Positions 29,216-38,384 of a stretch of 64,000 nt of DNA are shown in pieces (the first letter of the stretch is position 1; every line of letters starts with the position of its first letter). Where the stretch lies: assembly GCF_900156895.1 (NCBI RefSeq), contig NZ_FTPD01000001.1:323327-387326 (forward strand). Direction: 5' to 3'. The notes under the pieces were generated by a model, which saw only the letters and a list, made by a program, of their open reading frames with translations, searched no databases and was not told where the DNA came from. This stretch comes from Mesorhizobium prunaredense (GTDB lineage: Bacteria; Pseudomonadota; Alphaproteobacteria; Rhizobiales; Rhizobiaceae). A program made the position numbers and the translations under genes.

Positions 29216-29923
29216 TCAACCTATACTGTCAGGCACCCGTCCCAGTGGAACGAAAAAGGTTGCCGGCGCGACGAAGCTCTCGATCTGAGCGCGGGACAGT
29301 TCCCAGTGCGCTATCGATAGCTCGGCGCAGCCTTCTGCATCCCCCGCGTCAATAAGCTCGATGAACTGATCGTGCTGTTGAACGGCTGTCGCCCGTTGGG
29401 CGGCCAGGTCGGCATTTCGCGGGCTGTAGAACGTCATCCCGATGCGCGTGTGATCAATTAGCAATCGCTTCAGGCTGGGCATCAGAAATTCGTTGTCTGC
29501 CATCTCGCCCATGATCGAGTGGAAGCGCTCATTGGTCAGCGCGCGTTGCTCGGTGTCACCATCCCGGATAGCGGCGCGAAACAGAAGCTGCGTGTCCTTC
29601 AGCCGCATGATCTGTGGCGGGGTCGCATTTTGGGCAGCCAGCCGGCCGACTGCTGCGTAGACCATCGGCGCCGCGATGAAAAAATTCCTTAGCGTCTTGT
29701 GGTTCATCGGGACGACCTGAGCGCCGCGATTCTCGTGGAGAACCACGTAGCCTTCTCCTGCAAGTTGCCGGAGCATTTCGCGCACCGGAGGGCGGGACAT
29801 GCCATACGACTCGGCGATCTCGGTCTCGTCGAGATAGCTCCCTGGCTCCAGCTTCTCTGTCAGAATGCGGCGACGCAGATCCTCCAAGCAATTGCTTTTG
29901 TTTCGTTTAGCGTCACCGGGCAT
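29216..29923 (-). CDS. GntR/FadR-family transcriptional regulator
   Basis: A 235-residue regulator with N-terminal winged HTH (RRRILTEKLEPGSYLDETEIAESYGMSRPPVREMLRQLAGEG, about 17-58) and an all-helical FCD effector domain (about 85-220, including ERFHSIMGEMADN). It heads the deaminase-ALDH-DAO-hpbD-dapA operon and is divergent from the betaine ABC importer. It probably represses both until a (hydroxy)proline betaine metabolite appears (inferred). Confidence 0.88.
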   Translation of the reverse strand: MPGDAKRNKSNCLEDLRRRILTEKLEPGSYLDETEIAESYGMSRPPVREMLRQLAGEGYVVLHENRGAQVVPMNHKTLRNFFIAAPMVYAAVGRLAAQNATPPQIMRLKDTQLLFRAAIRDGDTEQRALTNERFHSIMGEMADNEFLMPSLKRLLIDHTRIGMTFYSPRNADLAAQRATAVQQHDQFIELIDAGDAEGCAELSIAHWELSRAQIESFVAPATFFVPLGRVPDSIG

Positions 29924-30009
29924 GGATGATCCTCACAAGGGTTTCGTCCTGCGATCTAGCATCACAATCTTTGTAGCGCTTCATAATACATATTGTCTAT
30001 TCAGAAAAT

Positions 30010-30036
30010 TTATGTTGTAAGAAAAAAACGACATAA
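30010..30036. promoter_or_regulatory. Candidate GntR operator before the ABC importer operon
   Basis: Inverted repeat TTATGTTGT ... ACGACATAA (one mismatch between arms, 9-nt A-rich spacer) lies 11 nt before the ATPase start in the 124-nt divergent gap with gntR. The position fits repression of the importer. Confidence 0.45.
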
Positions 30037-30047
30037 GGGGACAGCGA

Positions 30048-31136
30048 ATGGATATCCAGGGTGAAGAGCCCGTCATTCGATGCGATGGCGTCTGGAAGGT
30101 ATTCGGCGCCAAGGCCAAGGAGGCAATCCGCGCTGTCAAGGCTGGAGAGCTGAACAAAGCTCAAATCCGCGACAAGCTCGACTGCGTCGTTGGGGTCAGT
30201 GACGCCACCTTCAGCGTCGGCCGCGGTGAGATATTCTGCATCATGGGGCTGTCGGGATCGGGGAAGTCGACCCTGATCCGACACATCAACCGATTGATCG
30301 AGCCTACTGACGGTGCGATTTACATTGAAGGCCGAAACGTCAACGCCATGAGCGCGACGGAATTGCGTCGGATCCGCGCCGAAACCATCGGCATGGTTTT
30401 CCAAAACATGGCCTTGATGCCCCACCGCAACGTTCGGGACAACGTAGCGTTCGCCCTGGAGGTGAGAGGCATCGCTGAAGACAAGCGCCGTGCGGTTGCC
30501 CGGCAGGCTATCGAGGCGGTGGAGCTCACCGGGTGGGACCTCAAGTATCCAGATGAGCTTTCCGGCGGCATGCAACAGCGCGTAGGCCTGGCGCGCGCCA
30601 TAGCAGCCAATCCGTCGATCCTGCTGATGGACGAACCGTTCTCCGCGCTCGATCCGCTTATCCGCCACCAGTTGCAGGGCACCTTCATGGAGCTCTCCGC
30701 CGAACTCCATAAGACCACCGTATTCATCACGCATGATCTATCCGAGGCGATCCGCATCGGCGACCGCATCGCCATCATGAAGGACGGCGTTCTGGTGCAG
30801 ATCGGGACGCCGGAGGAGATCGTCACAAACCCCGTGGACGATTATGTCGCGCAGTTCGTCGGCGGCATCTCCAAACTCGATCTTGTCACCGCCGCCAAGG
30901 TGATGTTGCCACTTGAGCAATACCGACAGACGAACGGCTCGACCGATACCGCAAATTGGCCAGTCGCCCGGCCCGACGACAAGCTCAACACATTGGTAAA
31001 CCTGTCTATCGGAACCGCCCATCCCATCCTGGTGCGAGACGGCGACGTCGTTGCCGGTGTCGTGACCAAGGACGCTTTGCTGCGGGGCATTCAAGGCCGG
31101 GACCACGCCGGCCCGGCTAAACGGGAGATCAATTGA
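30048..31136 (+). CDS. Glycine/proline betaine ABC transporter ATPase (ProV-like)
   Basis: A 362-residue quaternary-amine-type ABC ATPase. It has Walker [10 protein letters not shown] (about 66-74), Q-loop [11 protein letters not shown], signature [14 protein letters not shown], Walker [15 protein letters not shown] and switch His in FITHDL. The N-terminal ~55 residues ([22 protein letters not shown]) and the C-terminal CBS-like tail are typical of ProV/OpuA. The stop overlaps the permease start (TGATG). It energises betaine import at the inner membrane. Confidence 0.93.
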   Translation: MDIQGEEPVIRCDGVWKVFGAKAKEAIRAVKAGELNKAQIRDKLDCVVGVSDATFSVGRGEIFCIMGLSGSGKSTLIRHINRLIEPTDGAIYIEGRNVNAMSATELRRIRAETIGMVFQNMALMPHRNVRDNVAFALEVRGIAEDKRRAVARQAIEAVELTGWDLKYPDELSGGMQQRVGLARAIAANPSILLMDEPFSALDPLIRHQLQGTFMELSAELHKTTVFITHDLSEAIRIGDRIAIMKDGVLVQIGTPEEIVTNPVDDYVAQFVGGISKLDLVTAAKVMLPLEQYRQTNGSTDTANWPVARPDDKLNTLVNLSIGTAHPILVRDGDVVAGVVTKDALLRGIQGRDHAGPAKREIN

Positions 31137-32077
31137 TGGCCGACGAAAAGACCTCCAACTGGCTGAACCCGTTCGAGAGCGTCGATCTAAAAATCGCCGA
31201 TCATTCCGACGGCATAAAGCAATGGGCGATCGAAAACCGCGAAGCAATCCAGCCCTTCAAAATCTTCCTCGATGGCGTAATTCAAGGCATCGAACGGGCT
31301 TTTCTGGCGACTCCGCCGCTCGTCATGCTCGCTATCATCGTGTTGATCGCCTGGCAGGCCGCGGGACGCCGGACCGCCATCTACGTCGCAGTCGCTCTGA
31401 CTGTCCTCGGGTTTCTCTCGCCAGAAGCGTGGTCACTGGCGATGACGACGCTGGCTATCGTGATGGCTGCGGTGATCCTCTGCGTGATCATCGGGCTTCC
31501 TGTGGGAATCTTCGCAGGCAAGAGCGATCGTTTCGAAGCTGTACTTCGGCCTCTCCTGGACACGATGCAGACCATTCCAGCGTTCGTCTACCTGGTTCCC
31601 GTCGTCATGCTTATTGGAATTGGCAATGTCTCGGGCGTCCTGGTTACGGTCATATTCGCGCTCGCCCCGTTGATCAGGCTCACCTCGCTAGGCATCCGCA
31701 CTGTAAATCCAAGCGTCGTCGAAGCGGCCCGCGCCTTCGGTGCCTCACCGTCACAGATCATGTTCAAGGTCGAGCTGCCGATGGCCACGCCGACCATTTT
31801 CGCGGGCCTCAATCAGACCATCATGCTGTCGCTGTCGATGGTGGTCATCGCGTCGATGATCTCGGTCCGCGGCCTTGGCAACGAAGTGCTGCGCGCCATG
31901 GGACGACTGGATGCCGGCAAGGCCATCGTCGGCGGGCTTGGCATCGTGATTCTGGCGATAGTCCTCGATCGCATCACCCAGGGCTTGAATCAGTCGAGGC
32001 GCGAAAGAGGCCATCGCCACTGGTGGCAGAGCGGGCCTATCGGGCTGATCACCAACCTGTTTCACAAGCACGCCTGA
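31136..32077 (+). CDS. Glycine/proline betaine ABC transporter permease (ProW-like)
   Basis: A 313-residue inner-membrane protein with about six to seven helices between residues 60 and 290 (for example [10 protein letters not shown] and [17 protein letters not shown]). The EAA-type coupling loop is [23 protein letters not shown]. It is coupled to the ATPase by a one-base TGATG overlap and followed by the binding-protein gene 37 nt on. This is the only complete permease in the amine island. Confidence 0.93.
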   Translation: MADEKTSNWLNPFESVDLKIADHSDGIKQWAIENREAIQPFKIFLDGVIQGIERAFLATPPLVMLAIIVLIAWQAAGRRTAIYVAVALTVLGFLSPEAWSLAMTTLAIVMAAVILCVIIGLPVGIFAGKSDRFEAVLRPLLDTMQTIPAFVYLVPVVMLIGIGNVSGVLVTVIFALAPLIRLTSLGIRTVNPSVVEAARAFGASPSQIMFKVELPMATPTIFAGLNQTIMLSLSMVVIASMISVRGLGNEVLRAMGRLDAGKAIVGGLGIVILAIVLDRITQGLNQSRRERGHRHWWQSGPIGLITNLFHKHA

Positions 32078-32114
32078 CGCGAACCAATTTCACATGCAAC
32101 AAGGGAGAAAGCGC

Positions 32115-33101
32115 ATGAAACTCTTTTCTGTGACTACAGCGATCGTCCTATCGCTTACCGCAAGTCCACTCTTTGCCAAGGACAAGCCAGGCGAAGGCGT
32201 TACCGTCCGGCCGGTGATACAACCAGCGATCGAGGAAATGTTCCAGGCGCGGATCATCTTCCGCGCGCTCCAGGACCTTGGCTATGCCGTTGCCGAACCG
32301 CAGGAGGTCATCGCCCAGACCGCGCATCTCGCCGTTGGCACGGGTGACGCCGATTTTTTCACCGACAGCTGGGATCAGCTGCATGAAGCATTCTTCAAAG
32401 AAGCGGGTGGACCGGAGAAGATAAACAAAGTAGGCACCTTGGTCGAAGGCGCCCTCCAGGGCTATCTGGTCGACAAGAAGAGCTACGACGCCGGGGTCAA
32501 GAATCTGGGCGACCTCAAAGACCCCAAGATCGCTGCTATGTTCGACGAGGAAGGCGATGGCAAGGCCGACCTCGCCGGCTGCGTGCCCGGCTGGGGATGC
32601 GAACGCGTGATCGAGCATCAATTGACCGAGTATAAGCTTCGTGACACGGTCACCCACAATCAGGGCGAATACAACGCGATCATCGCCGATACGATCGCAC
32701 GCGCCAAGAACGCTAAGTCCGTCCTCTACTACACATGGACGCCCTATTGGGTCTCGGGCGCGCTGGTTCCTGGCAAGGACGTGGAATGGCTGAGCGTGCC
32801 TTACACTTCCCTGCCCGATGGTGCCAAAGCGAACACCGAGTTTGATGGCAAGAATCTGGGCTTCGCGGTGGACAGCCTGCGGATTGTTGCTCGCAACGAT
32901 TTCCTTAAGGCCAATCCGGCGGCGGCCAAGCTGTTTGAGCTCGCGAAGATCGACATCAAAGACATCTCGGCTGAGAACAAATTGATCGCCGACGGTGAAA
33001 AGAACTCCGTCGACATCGACAAGCATGTCGAGACCTGGATCGCGGCCCACCGCGATGCATACGACGGCTGGCTCAAAGCGGCTCGCGAAACGGTGAAATA
33101 A
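32115..33101 (+). CDS. Glycine/proline betaine-binding periplasmic protein (ProX-like)
   Basis: A 328-residue type-II binding protein with a signal peptide (KLFSVTTAIVLSLTASPLFA). Several Trp/Tyr residues suited to an aromatic quaternary-ammonium box are visible in DSWDQLHEAF, PGWGCERV and LYYTWTPYWVS. ATG 32115 follows GGGAG; the frame is open from 32094. It completes the importer operon and delivers the betaine substrate. The exact ligand (proline betaine or a hydroxyproline betaine) is inferred from the divergent hpbD operon. Confidence 0.9.
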   Translation: MKLFSVTTAIVLSLTASPLFAKDKPGEGVTVRPVIQPAIEEMFQARIIFRALQDLGYAVAEPQEVIAQTAHLAVGTGDADFFTDSWDQLHEAFFKEAGGPEKINKVGTLVEGALQGYLVDKKSYDAGVKNLGDLKDPKIAAMFDEEGDGKADLAGCVPGWGCERVIEHQLTEYKLRDTVTHNQGEYNAIIADTIARAKNAKSVLYYTWTPYWVSGALVPGKDVEWLSVPYTSLPDGAKANTEFDGKNLGFAVDSLRIVARNDFLKANPAAAKLFELAKIDIKDISAENKLIADGEKNSVDIDKHVETWIAAHRDAYDGWLKAARETVK

Positions 33102-33110
33102 TTGTCGACA

Positions 33111-33146
33111 GCGGGGCGCTCCAGGCAGCGCCCCGCAACTTATTTT
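33111..33146 (+). terminator. Rho-independent terminator after the ABC importer operon
   Basis: A perfect 10-bp stem GCGGGGCGCT / AGCGCCCCGC with a 6-nt loop, followed by AACTTATTTT, lies 10 nt after the binding-protein stop. Confidence 0.8.
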
Positions 33147-33350
33147 GCCCCTCGCCCGCCGCCATAGGCGCGATCTCACCGCAGCAGCGAAATAGCCGTC
33201 TTGGCGGGGCGACATCATGGGCATCGAGCGCGGACCAGCGATTCGGAGCTCGTTCACCGGCTTGGCATGTCTAGAGCGATACAGGCCTACATCGCCATTC
33301 GCTCCGGGTAGCCAGGATTGACCCTAATTGAAATTGAGCAGGAAGAACTG

Positions 33351-34085
33351 ATGAGTTATTTCAGGGGAAAGACGGCCCTGGTGACAGGTGCCGCCGGCGG
33401 CATCGGAGCGGCGATCGTCAAACAGCTGCGAGCTGAAGGCGTCAGGGTCGCCGTCGCAGATCGCGACGTGGCGGGCGTGGACGCCGAGGCGCATTTGCCC
33501 GGCGACCTGCTTGATGCAAGCTATGCGGACAGTTTGTCCGCAGCCGCATTTGCGGCACTGGGCGGCCTGGACATCTTGGTCAACAACGCCGGCGTGATCA
33601 CGCGGGGCTCGGTAGCCAACACAACGGACGCCGACTGGGCCTTGTCGCTCGGCGTGAATGTAGAAGCGCCTTTTCGTGTGTGCCGGGGCGCCATTCCTAT
33701 CATGGCGGATCGAGGTGGCGGCGCGATCGTCAACGTGTCGTCATGCTGGGGCGTTCGGCCGGGTCCGAACCACGCCGTATACTGCATGACGAAGGCAGCC
33801 GTGGCCTCGTTGACCCAGTGCATGGGCATGGACCACGCCCATCAGAACATTCGGGTCAATGCCGTGTGCCCCAACGAGGTCAACACGCCGATGCTTCGAA
33901 CAGGCTTTATCAAACGCGGCTTCGACCCGGACACGGCGGTTGCCGAACTGGGAAAGACCGTTCCGATTGGCCGGATTGCGGAGCCGGAGGATATTGCTGC
34001 GGTGGTCCTGTTTCTTGCCTCCGACGCCGCCCGCTATATGTGCGGCTCGCTGGTTGAGGTCAACGGCGGAAAGCCCGTGGGATGA
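33351..34085 (+). CDS. Short-chain dehydrogenase/reductase 1
   Basis: A 244-residue classical SDR: cofactor motif TGAAGGIG (about 13-20), NNAG (about 84-87), catalytic Ser in NVSSCWG and YCMTK as YxxxK (about 147-151). ATG 33351 has AGGAAG upstream. Its stop overlaps the next SDR gene by four bases, so the two are co-translated. A dehydrogenase for a hydroxylated amine intermediate is plausible, but the substrate is not evident. Confidence 0.88.
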   Translation: MSYFRGKTALVTGAAGGIGAAIVKQLRAEGVRVAVADRDVAGVDAEAHLPGDLLDASYADSLSAAAFAALGGLDILVNNAGVITRGSVANTTDADWALSLGVNVEAPFRVCRGAIPIMADRGGGAIVNVSSCWGVRPGPNHAVYCMTKAAVASLTQCMGMDHAHQNIRVNAVCPNEVNTPMLRTGFIKRGFDPDTAVAELGKTVPIGRIAEPEDIAAVVLFLASDAARYMCGSLVEVNGGKPVG

Positions 34086-34819
34086 ACAGGTTCGCAGGAA
34101 AGGTCGCACTTGTCACAGGTGGTCGCAGCGGCATCGGTCTGGCCATTGCACGCCGGTTGCGAGACGAGGGCGCGCGGGTATTCACGGCACAACGCGGCGA
34201 GGACCACGAGTGCGAAGGGATAGCCGTTGATTTCACCGACCCGTTCGCGGCGTCTGGCGCTGTGCAGTCAGTTGCCGGCCGTGCCGGACGGCTCGATGTT
34301 CTGGTAAACAACGCCGGCATGATGCAAGAAGCACTCGTGGAGGACACGAGCCTCGAGGACTGGCAGCGGACGATAACGGTCAATCTGACAACACCATTTG
34401 CCATGATCAAGGCAGCACTGCCGCATCTGCGAGCGGTTGGCGGGACGATCGTCAATATTGGCTCGATAGAGGGGCTCGGCTCCAACCCGAGACACGCTGC
34501 CTATTGCGCTTCCAAGGCTGGAATTAACGGTCTGACCCGCGCGGTAGCGGTCGACCACAGTGCCGAAGGTGTCCGATGCAATGCCGTTGCGCCAGGCTGG
34601 ATCGACACTGATCTCAACGTTGAATTCATAGAAAGCATGCCCGATCCGGCAGGGTTCCGCCGGGATATCGGCAAAATTCATCCGGTGGGACGCACCGGCA
34701 AGCCCGAAGAGGTCGCAAGTCTGGTGGCTTGGCTGGCCTCGGACGAATCGTCGTTTGTGACAGGTCAGGTTTGGACCATCGACGGCGGCCGAATGGCGAA
34801 GCTTAGTCTACCACAATGA
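34082..34819 (+). CDS. Short-chain dehydrogenase/reductase 2
   Basis: A 245-residue SDR with TGGRSGIG (about 11-18), NNAG, catalytic Ser in NIGSIEG and YCASK (about 140-144), ending with the usual TGQVWTIDGG. ATGA overlap with SDR1. Sequence is clearly different from SDR1, so this is not a recent duplicate. Substrate unknown; probably part of the operon with the MDR and enolase-family genes that follow. Confidence 0.88.
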   Translation: MNRFAGKVALVTGGRSGIGLAIARRLRDEGARVFTAQRGEDHECEGIAVDFTDPFAASGAVQSVAGRAGRLDVLVNNAGMMQEALVEDTSLEDWQRTITVNLTTPFAMIKAALPHLRAVGGTIVNIGSIEGLGSNPRHAAYCASKAGINGLTRAVAVDHSAEGVRCNAVAPGWIDTDLNVEFIESMPDPAGFRRDIGKIHPVGRTGKPEEVASLVAWLASDESSFVTGQVWTIDGGRMAKLSLPQ

Positions 34820-34936
34820 ACAGTCACCCGGCCGATCTCGCGCCAGCCGCCGTCTGCCGGATCTTACCCCTTTACGACAACGAGCATGAACAGAAAGGCC
34901 GCGAAATTGTCGCCATCAATCCGCATTCCAACGACC

Positions 34937-36010
34937 ATGTCGGGCGTAGTGCTGACCGGACATGGCGGCTTCGACAAGCTGCAATTCAAAAGCAACCTCT
35001 CGGTTCCACAGCCGGGCCCGGGCGAGGTTCTCATAAAGGTGGCTGCGGCTGCGATTAACAACACCGACATCAATACCCGGATCGGATGGTATTCCAAAGG
35101 AGTGAGGAGCGGAACTTCGGAGGGCGGCTCCTCCGGATTTGAATCGTCGGAGGATGACGACGCGAGTTGGACAGGCATGGCGTTGTCCTTCCCTCGCATC
35201 CAAGGCGCTGATTGCTGTGGCTACATCGTGTCCGTTGGAGAAGGTGTCGATGATGGGCGGATCGGCGAACGGGTTATCGTGCGGAATTTGCTTCGTACCT
35301 ATGTGGACTATCGACCTTGGGAATGCTGGACATTTGGGTCGGAATGCGATGGCGCCTTCGCGCAATACGCGAAAGCGCCATCGCGTGAGACGTTCAAGGT
35401 CGACTGCGACTGGAGCGACGTGGAATTGGCTGCGGTGCCTTGTGCCTATTCGACCGCCGAAGGCATGTTGCATCGGGCAGACGTGAGGGCTGGCCAGACT
35501 GTGCTTATCACGGGCGCCTCCGGTGGCGTCGGGTCTGCTGCGGTCCAGTTGGCAAAACGGCGTGGGGCCATCGTCATCGCGGTTGCAGGTCAAAGCAAGG
35601 CCGCCACGGTACGCCAATTGGGTGCTGATCGCGTCTTGGCGCGTGACGAGAGCCTCGTCGACGTCATAGGAAAGGACTCGATCGATGTTGTCATCGACGT
35701 CGCGGCAGGCCCGCAATTTCCGCAGCTGTTGGACGCATTGCGACGCGGCGGACGCTATGCCGTCGCCGGTGCGATCGCCGGACCGATTGTCGAGCTTGAT
35801 GTCCGCACGCTCTATCTCAAGGATCTGAGCTTCTTTGGCTGCACATTCCAGGAGGACATCGTCTTCGAAAACCTCGTGTCTTACATCGAGAGCGGCGAAA
35901 TACAGCCGCACGTCGGCAAGACCTATCGATTGGAAGACATTGTCCAGGCGCAGGAGGATTTCCTGTCCAAGAAAATCAGCGGCAAGCTGGTCCTCGTCAT
36001 ACCCAGGTGA
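34937..36010 (+). CDS. Medium-chain (quinone oxidoreductase-type) alcohol dehydrogenase 1
   Basis: About 357 residues of an MDR-superfamily NADPH oxidoreductase without the zinc Cys clusters. Visible are GPGEVLIKVAAAAINNTDI, GADCCGYIVSVGEGV and the Rossmann motif ITGASGGVGSAAVQLAK. A 30-residue Ser/Asp-rich insertion (SGTSEGGSSGFESSEDDDAS) near residue 60 is unusual. The start is uncertain: ATG 34886 and 34937 both lack a clear ribosome site. It precedes the enolase-family gene by 10 nt. Confidence 0.78.
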   Translation: MSGVVLTGHGGFDKLQFKSNLSVPQPGPGEVLIKVAAAAINNTDINTRIGWYSKGVRSGTSEGGSSGFESSEDDDASWTGMALSFPRIQGADCCGYIVSVGEGVDDGRIGERVIVRNLLRTYVDYRPWECWTFGSECDGAFAQYAKAPSRETFKVDCDWSDVELAAVPCAYSTAEGMLHRADVRAGQTVLITGASGGVGSAAVQLAKRRGAIVIAVAGQSKAATVRQLGADRVLARDESLVDVIGKDSIDVVIDVAAGPQFPQLLDALRRGGRYAVAGAIAGPIVELDVRTLYLKDLSFFGCTFQEDIVFENLVSYIESGEIQPHVGKTYRLEDIVQAQEDFLSKKISGKLVLVIPR

Positions 36011-36020
36011 AAGCGCCAAA

Positions 36021-37136
36021 ATGCAAAACCTCAAGATTCAGAAAATCGACGTCTTCCAAGTCAACCTTCCCTATTCTGGCGGCGTTTACCTCCTTTCGGG
36101 TGGGCGAGAATACCGCAGCTTCGATGCGACGATCGTCCGGGTGACCACGAACACCGGCATAGAGGGATGGGGCGAAAGCACGCCGTGGGGTTCGACCTAT
36201 GTCGCGGCCCACGCGCTGGGTGTCCGCTCAGGAATCGCCGAGATTGCGCCCAGTCTGATAGGTCTCGATCCGCGGCGAGTCGACCGCATCAACGAGGCGA
36301 TGGACTTTGCGCTGGTCGGCCACGAACATGCGAAGACAGCGCTCGACATCGCGTGCTGGGACATCTTCGGAAAGTCCGTCGAAATGCCAGTTTGCGAGTT
36401 GCTAGGCGGCCGGACGAGCGTCCGCATGCCGATCATCTCATCGATCTATGTGGGTGATCCCGATGAGATGCGGAGGCGCGTCGCGGAACACCGAGCGAAG
36501 GGTTATATCGGGCACTCCGTCAAGGTCGGCGACGATCCGGCCATCGACGCCGAACGCATCGCGGCTTCGATGGCTGACAAGAAACCAGGCGAGTTCTTTC
36601 TCGTGGATGCCAATGGCGGCATGACGGTGGAGACCGCCCTGAGAATGTTGCGATTGCTACCGCAAGGTCTCGACTTTGTCTTGGAGGCCCCCTGCGCGAC
36701 GTGGCGCGAGTGTGTCTCGCTGCGTCGAAGGACTGACGTTCCGATAATTTTCGATGAGCTCGCGACGAACGACGCGTCTATCGTCCAGATAATTGCCGAC
36801 GATGCGGCAGACGGTATTGGCCTCAAGATTTCCAAGAATGGCGGTCTCACCAAAGGTCGTCGCCACAGAGACATCTGCCTCGCAGCGGGCTATACGGTCA
36901 GCGTTCAAGACACTGTAGGATCGGATATCGCGTTCGCGGGCATAGTGCATCTTGGGCAGACCGTTCCCGAAAAGAATCTTCGATGCATTCTGGAATGTCG
37001 AGATATGGTGACTACAAAGGTGGCAGACGGCGACTTCGAGGTAACTGAAGGGCGTGTCGTCGCGCCTGACGCGCCTGGACTAGGCATTACTCCGCGCCTG
37101 GACGTCCTGGGCGCTCCAGTTGCAACTTATTCTTGA
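36021..37136 (+). CDS. Enolase-superfamily enzyme 2, candidate cis-3-hydroxy-L-proline dehydratase
   Basis: A 371-residue mandelate racemase/muconate lactonizing-type enzyme. Active-site residues are K168 (HSVKVGD), metal ligands D196 (DANGG), E222 (LEAPC) and D245 (FDELA), and K269 (GLKISKNGG). It is distinct from the two HpbD-like copies, lacking QIKIGG and EQPCN. A cis-3-hydroxyproline dehydratase is known in this superfamily and would suit the cluster, but assignment is inference; a racemase/epimerase is the alternative. Confidence 0.75.
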   Translation: MQNLKIQKIDVFQVNLPYSGGVYLLSGGREYRSFDATIVRVTTNTGIEGWGESTPWGSTYVAAHALGVRSGIAEIAPSLIGLDPRRVDRINEAMDFALVGHEHAKTALDIACWDIFGKSVEMPVCELLGGRTSVRMPIISSIYVGDPDEMRRRVAEHRAKGYIGHSVKVGDDPAIDAERIAASMADKKPGEFFLVDANGGMTVETALRMLRLLPQGLDFVLEAPCATWRECVSLRRRTDVPIIFDELATNDASIVQIIADDAADGIGLKISKNGGLTKGRRHRDICLAAGYTVSVQDTVGSDIAFAGIVHLGQTVPEKNLRCILECRDMVTTKVADGDFEVTEGRVVAPDAPGLGITPRLDVLGAPVATYS

Positions 37137-37322
37137 TTGAGCGGTGTAGGTCGTGCCGGTTGCAAACACGTGCATGACCAGCATCGGCGCCGTGCAACCA
37201 CAATATTGAGGCCTCTGGCCAAGCTCTACAGCATCGCCTGGGCGCTTGGCCTCGCGTGGCTGCGCAAACAACCGTGTTCCTGACATTTCGCGTCTAGGAC
37301 GGTCACGCTGCAGCTGAGCTTC

Positions 37323-38384
37323 TCAACCTAGCCCCGGCCCGACCCAGGCCGGCACCATTATCCGGCACTGCTGTGGCGAAAAGCCATTGATGATGCGGAA
37401 GCATTTGGCAAAATGCGACGCTGACATAAACCCGCAGGCAACAGCAATGTCTATGATGGGCATTCGCGTGCCTTCGATCAGGCGCTTGGCGTGGTCGACC
37501 CTGATCCGGAGGTAGTGACGAGCCGGTGGTTGACCTATGTGAACTGCGAACAGACGTTCAAGCTGCCGGCGGGAAATCCCAACCCGATCCGCAACGTCGC
37601 CCATCGACAGCGGAATTTCCACATTCTCTTCCATAATGCACATCGCCATCGCCAGCTTGTCGCTGACGCCTGCAAACGCAAGACCTGAAGGACCCGTCTG
37701 GCGGTTCGAACCGGAGCGCTGGCCCTCTACCGTCGCATGACGGCAGACTTCCTGGGCGATGTAGGCGCCGGCGTGACTTGCGATGAGATGCACCGCGAGG
37801 TCGAACGCCGCCAATTCACCGGCGCAGGTTGAATATTGGCCATCCTTGACGAACAGGGAATCACGGATGCGGGGCTTGTGAAAAACCTCAGAAAAAGCCG
37901 CGAGCCGTGACCAATGAATGGTGCAACGGGTATCCGTGAGCAGGCCCGTCTGGGCGAGCAGCCACGTCGCTGTGCCGATCGCCGACATCGATACTCCGCG
38001 CCGCGCCATCAGCCGCAGGAAAGCGTTCAATTGAGGCGTCAGCTGCCTCTCGACCGGTTCACCCGCCACGACGGCGAGCTGGTTCAACCTGCAATCATAG
38101 GACGGGCCTGCCGCCAATTCCTCGACAGTCACATCCACCGGTATCGAGAGCCCGTTGACGCCTACGATTGCCTGGCCGTCGATCCCCGCAATCCGCCAGC
38201 GGAAAAGAGGAAGCCGCGAAACCGTGTTGGCTATGCGGAAAGGTTCGAGATAGGCGTGAAGCGCCAGATGCGAAAATCCCGGCAATACGAGCACGGCAAT
38301 GTCATGCGGCTTCCCCGACACCTGAAGCGCCGCGTCAGGGTAGACGGGGCTGCTGGTTTCGTGAATGCGGGCCGGAGCGTTCAT
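37323..38384 (-). CDS. GlxA-type AraC-family regulator 2
   Basis: A 353-residue protein: DJ-1/PfpI-like domain (about 28-200; the usual nucleophile region reads SAIGTATWLLAQTGLL, so no Cys) and AraC DNA-binding domain (about 245-340, FMSASHFAKCFRIINGFSPQQCR). ATG 38384 overlaps the stop of the upstream HpbD-like gene as TGATG. It is the third gene of an mttB2-hpbD2-regulator operon. The 186-nt gap to its left shows no gene I can support. Confidence 0.85.
   Translation of the reverse strand: MNAPARIHETSSPVYPDAALQVSGKPHDIAVLVLPGFSHLALHAYLEPFRIANTVSRLPLFRWRIAGIDGQAIVGVNGLSIPVDVTVEELAAGPSYDCRLNQLAVVAGEPVERQLTPQLNAFLRLMARRGVSMSAIGTATWLLAQTGLLTDTRCTIHWSRLAAFSEVFHKPRIRDSLFVKDGQYSTCAGELAAFDLAVHLIASHAGAYIAQEVCRHATVEGQRSGSNRQTGPSGLAFAGVSDKLAMAMCIMEENVEIPLSMGDVADRVGISRRQLERLFAVHIGQPPARHYLRIRVDHAKRLIEGTRMPIIDIAVACGFMSASHFAKCFRIINGFSPQQCRIMVPAWVGPGLG

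Noticed and set aside
37137..37322. Possible remnant membrane-protein fragment (LAKLYSIAWALGLAWL)
   Set aside because: Too short, no homologous gene in the window, and no supporting ribosome site.
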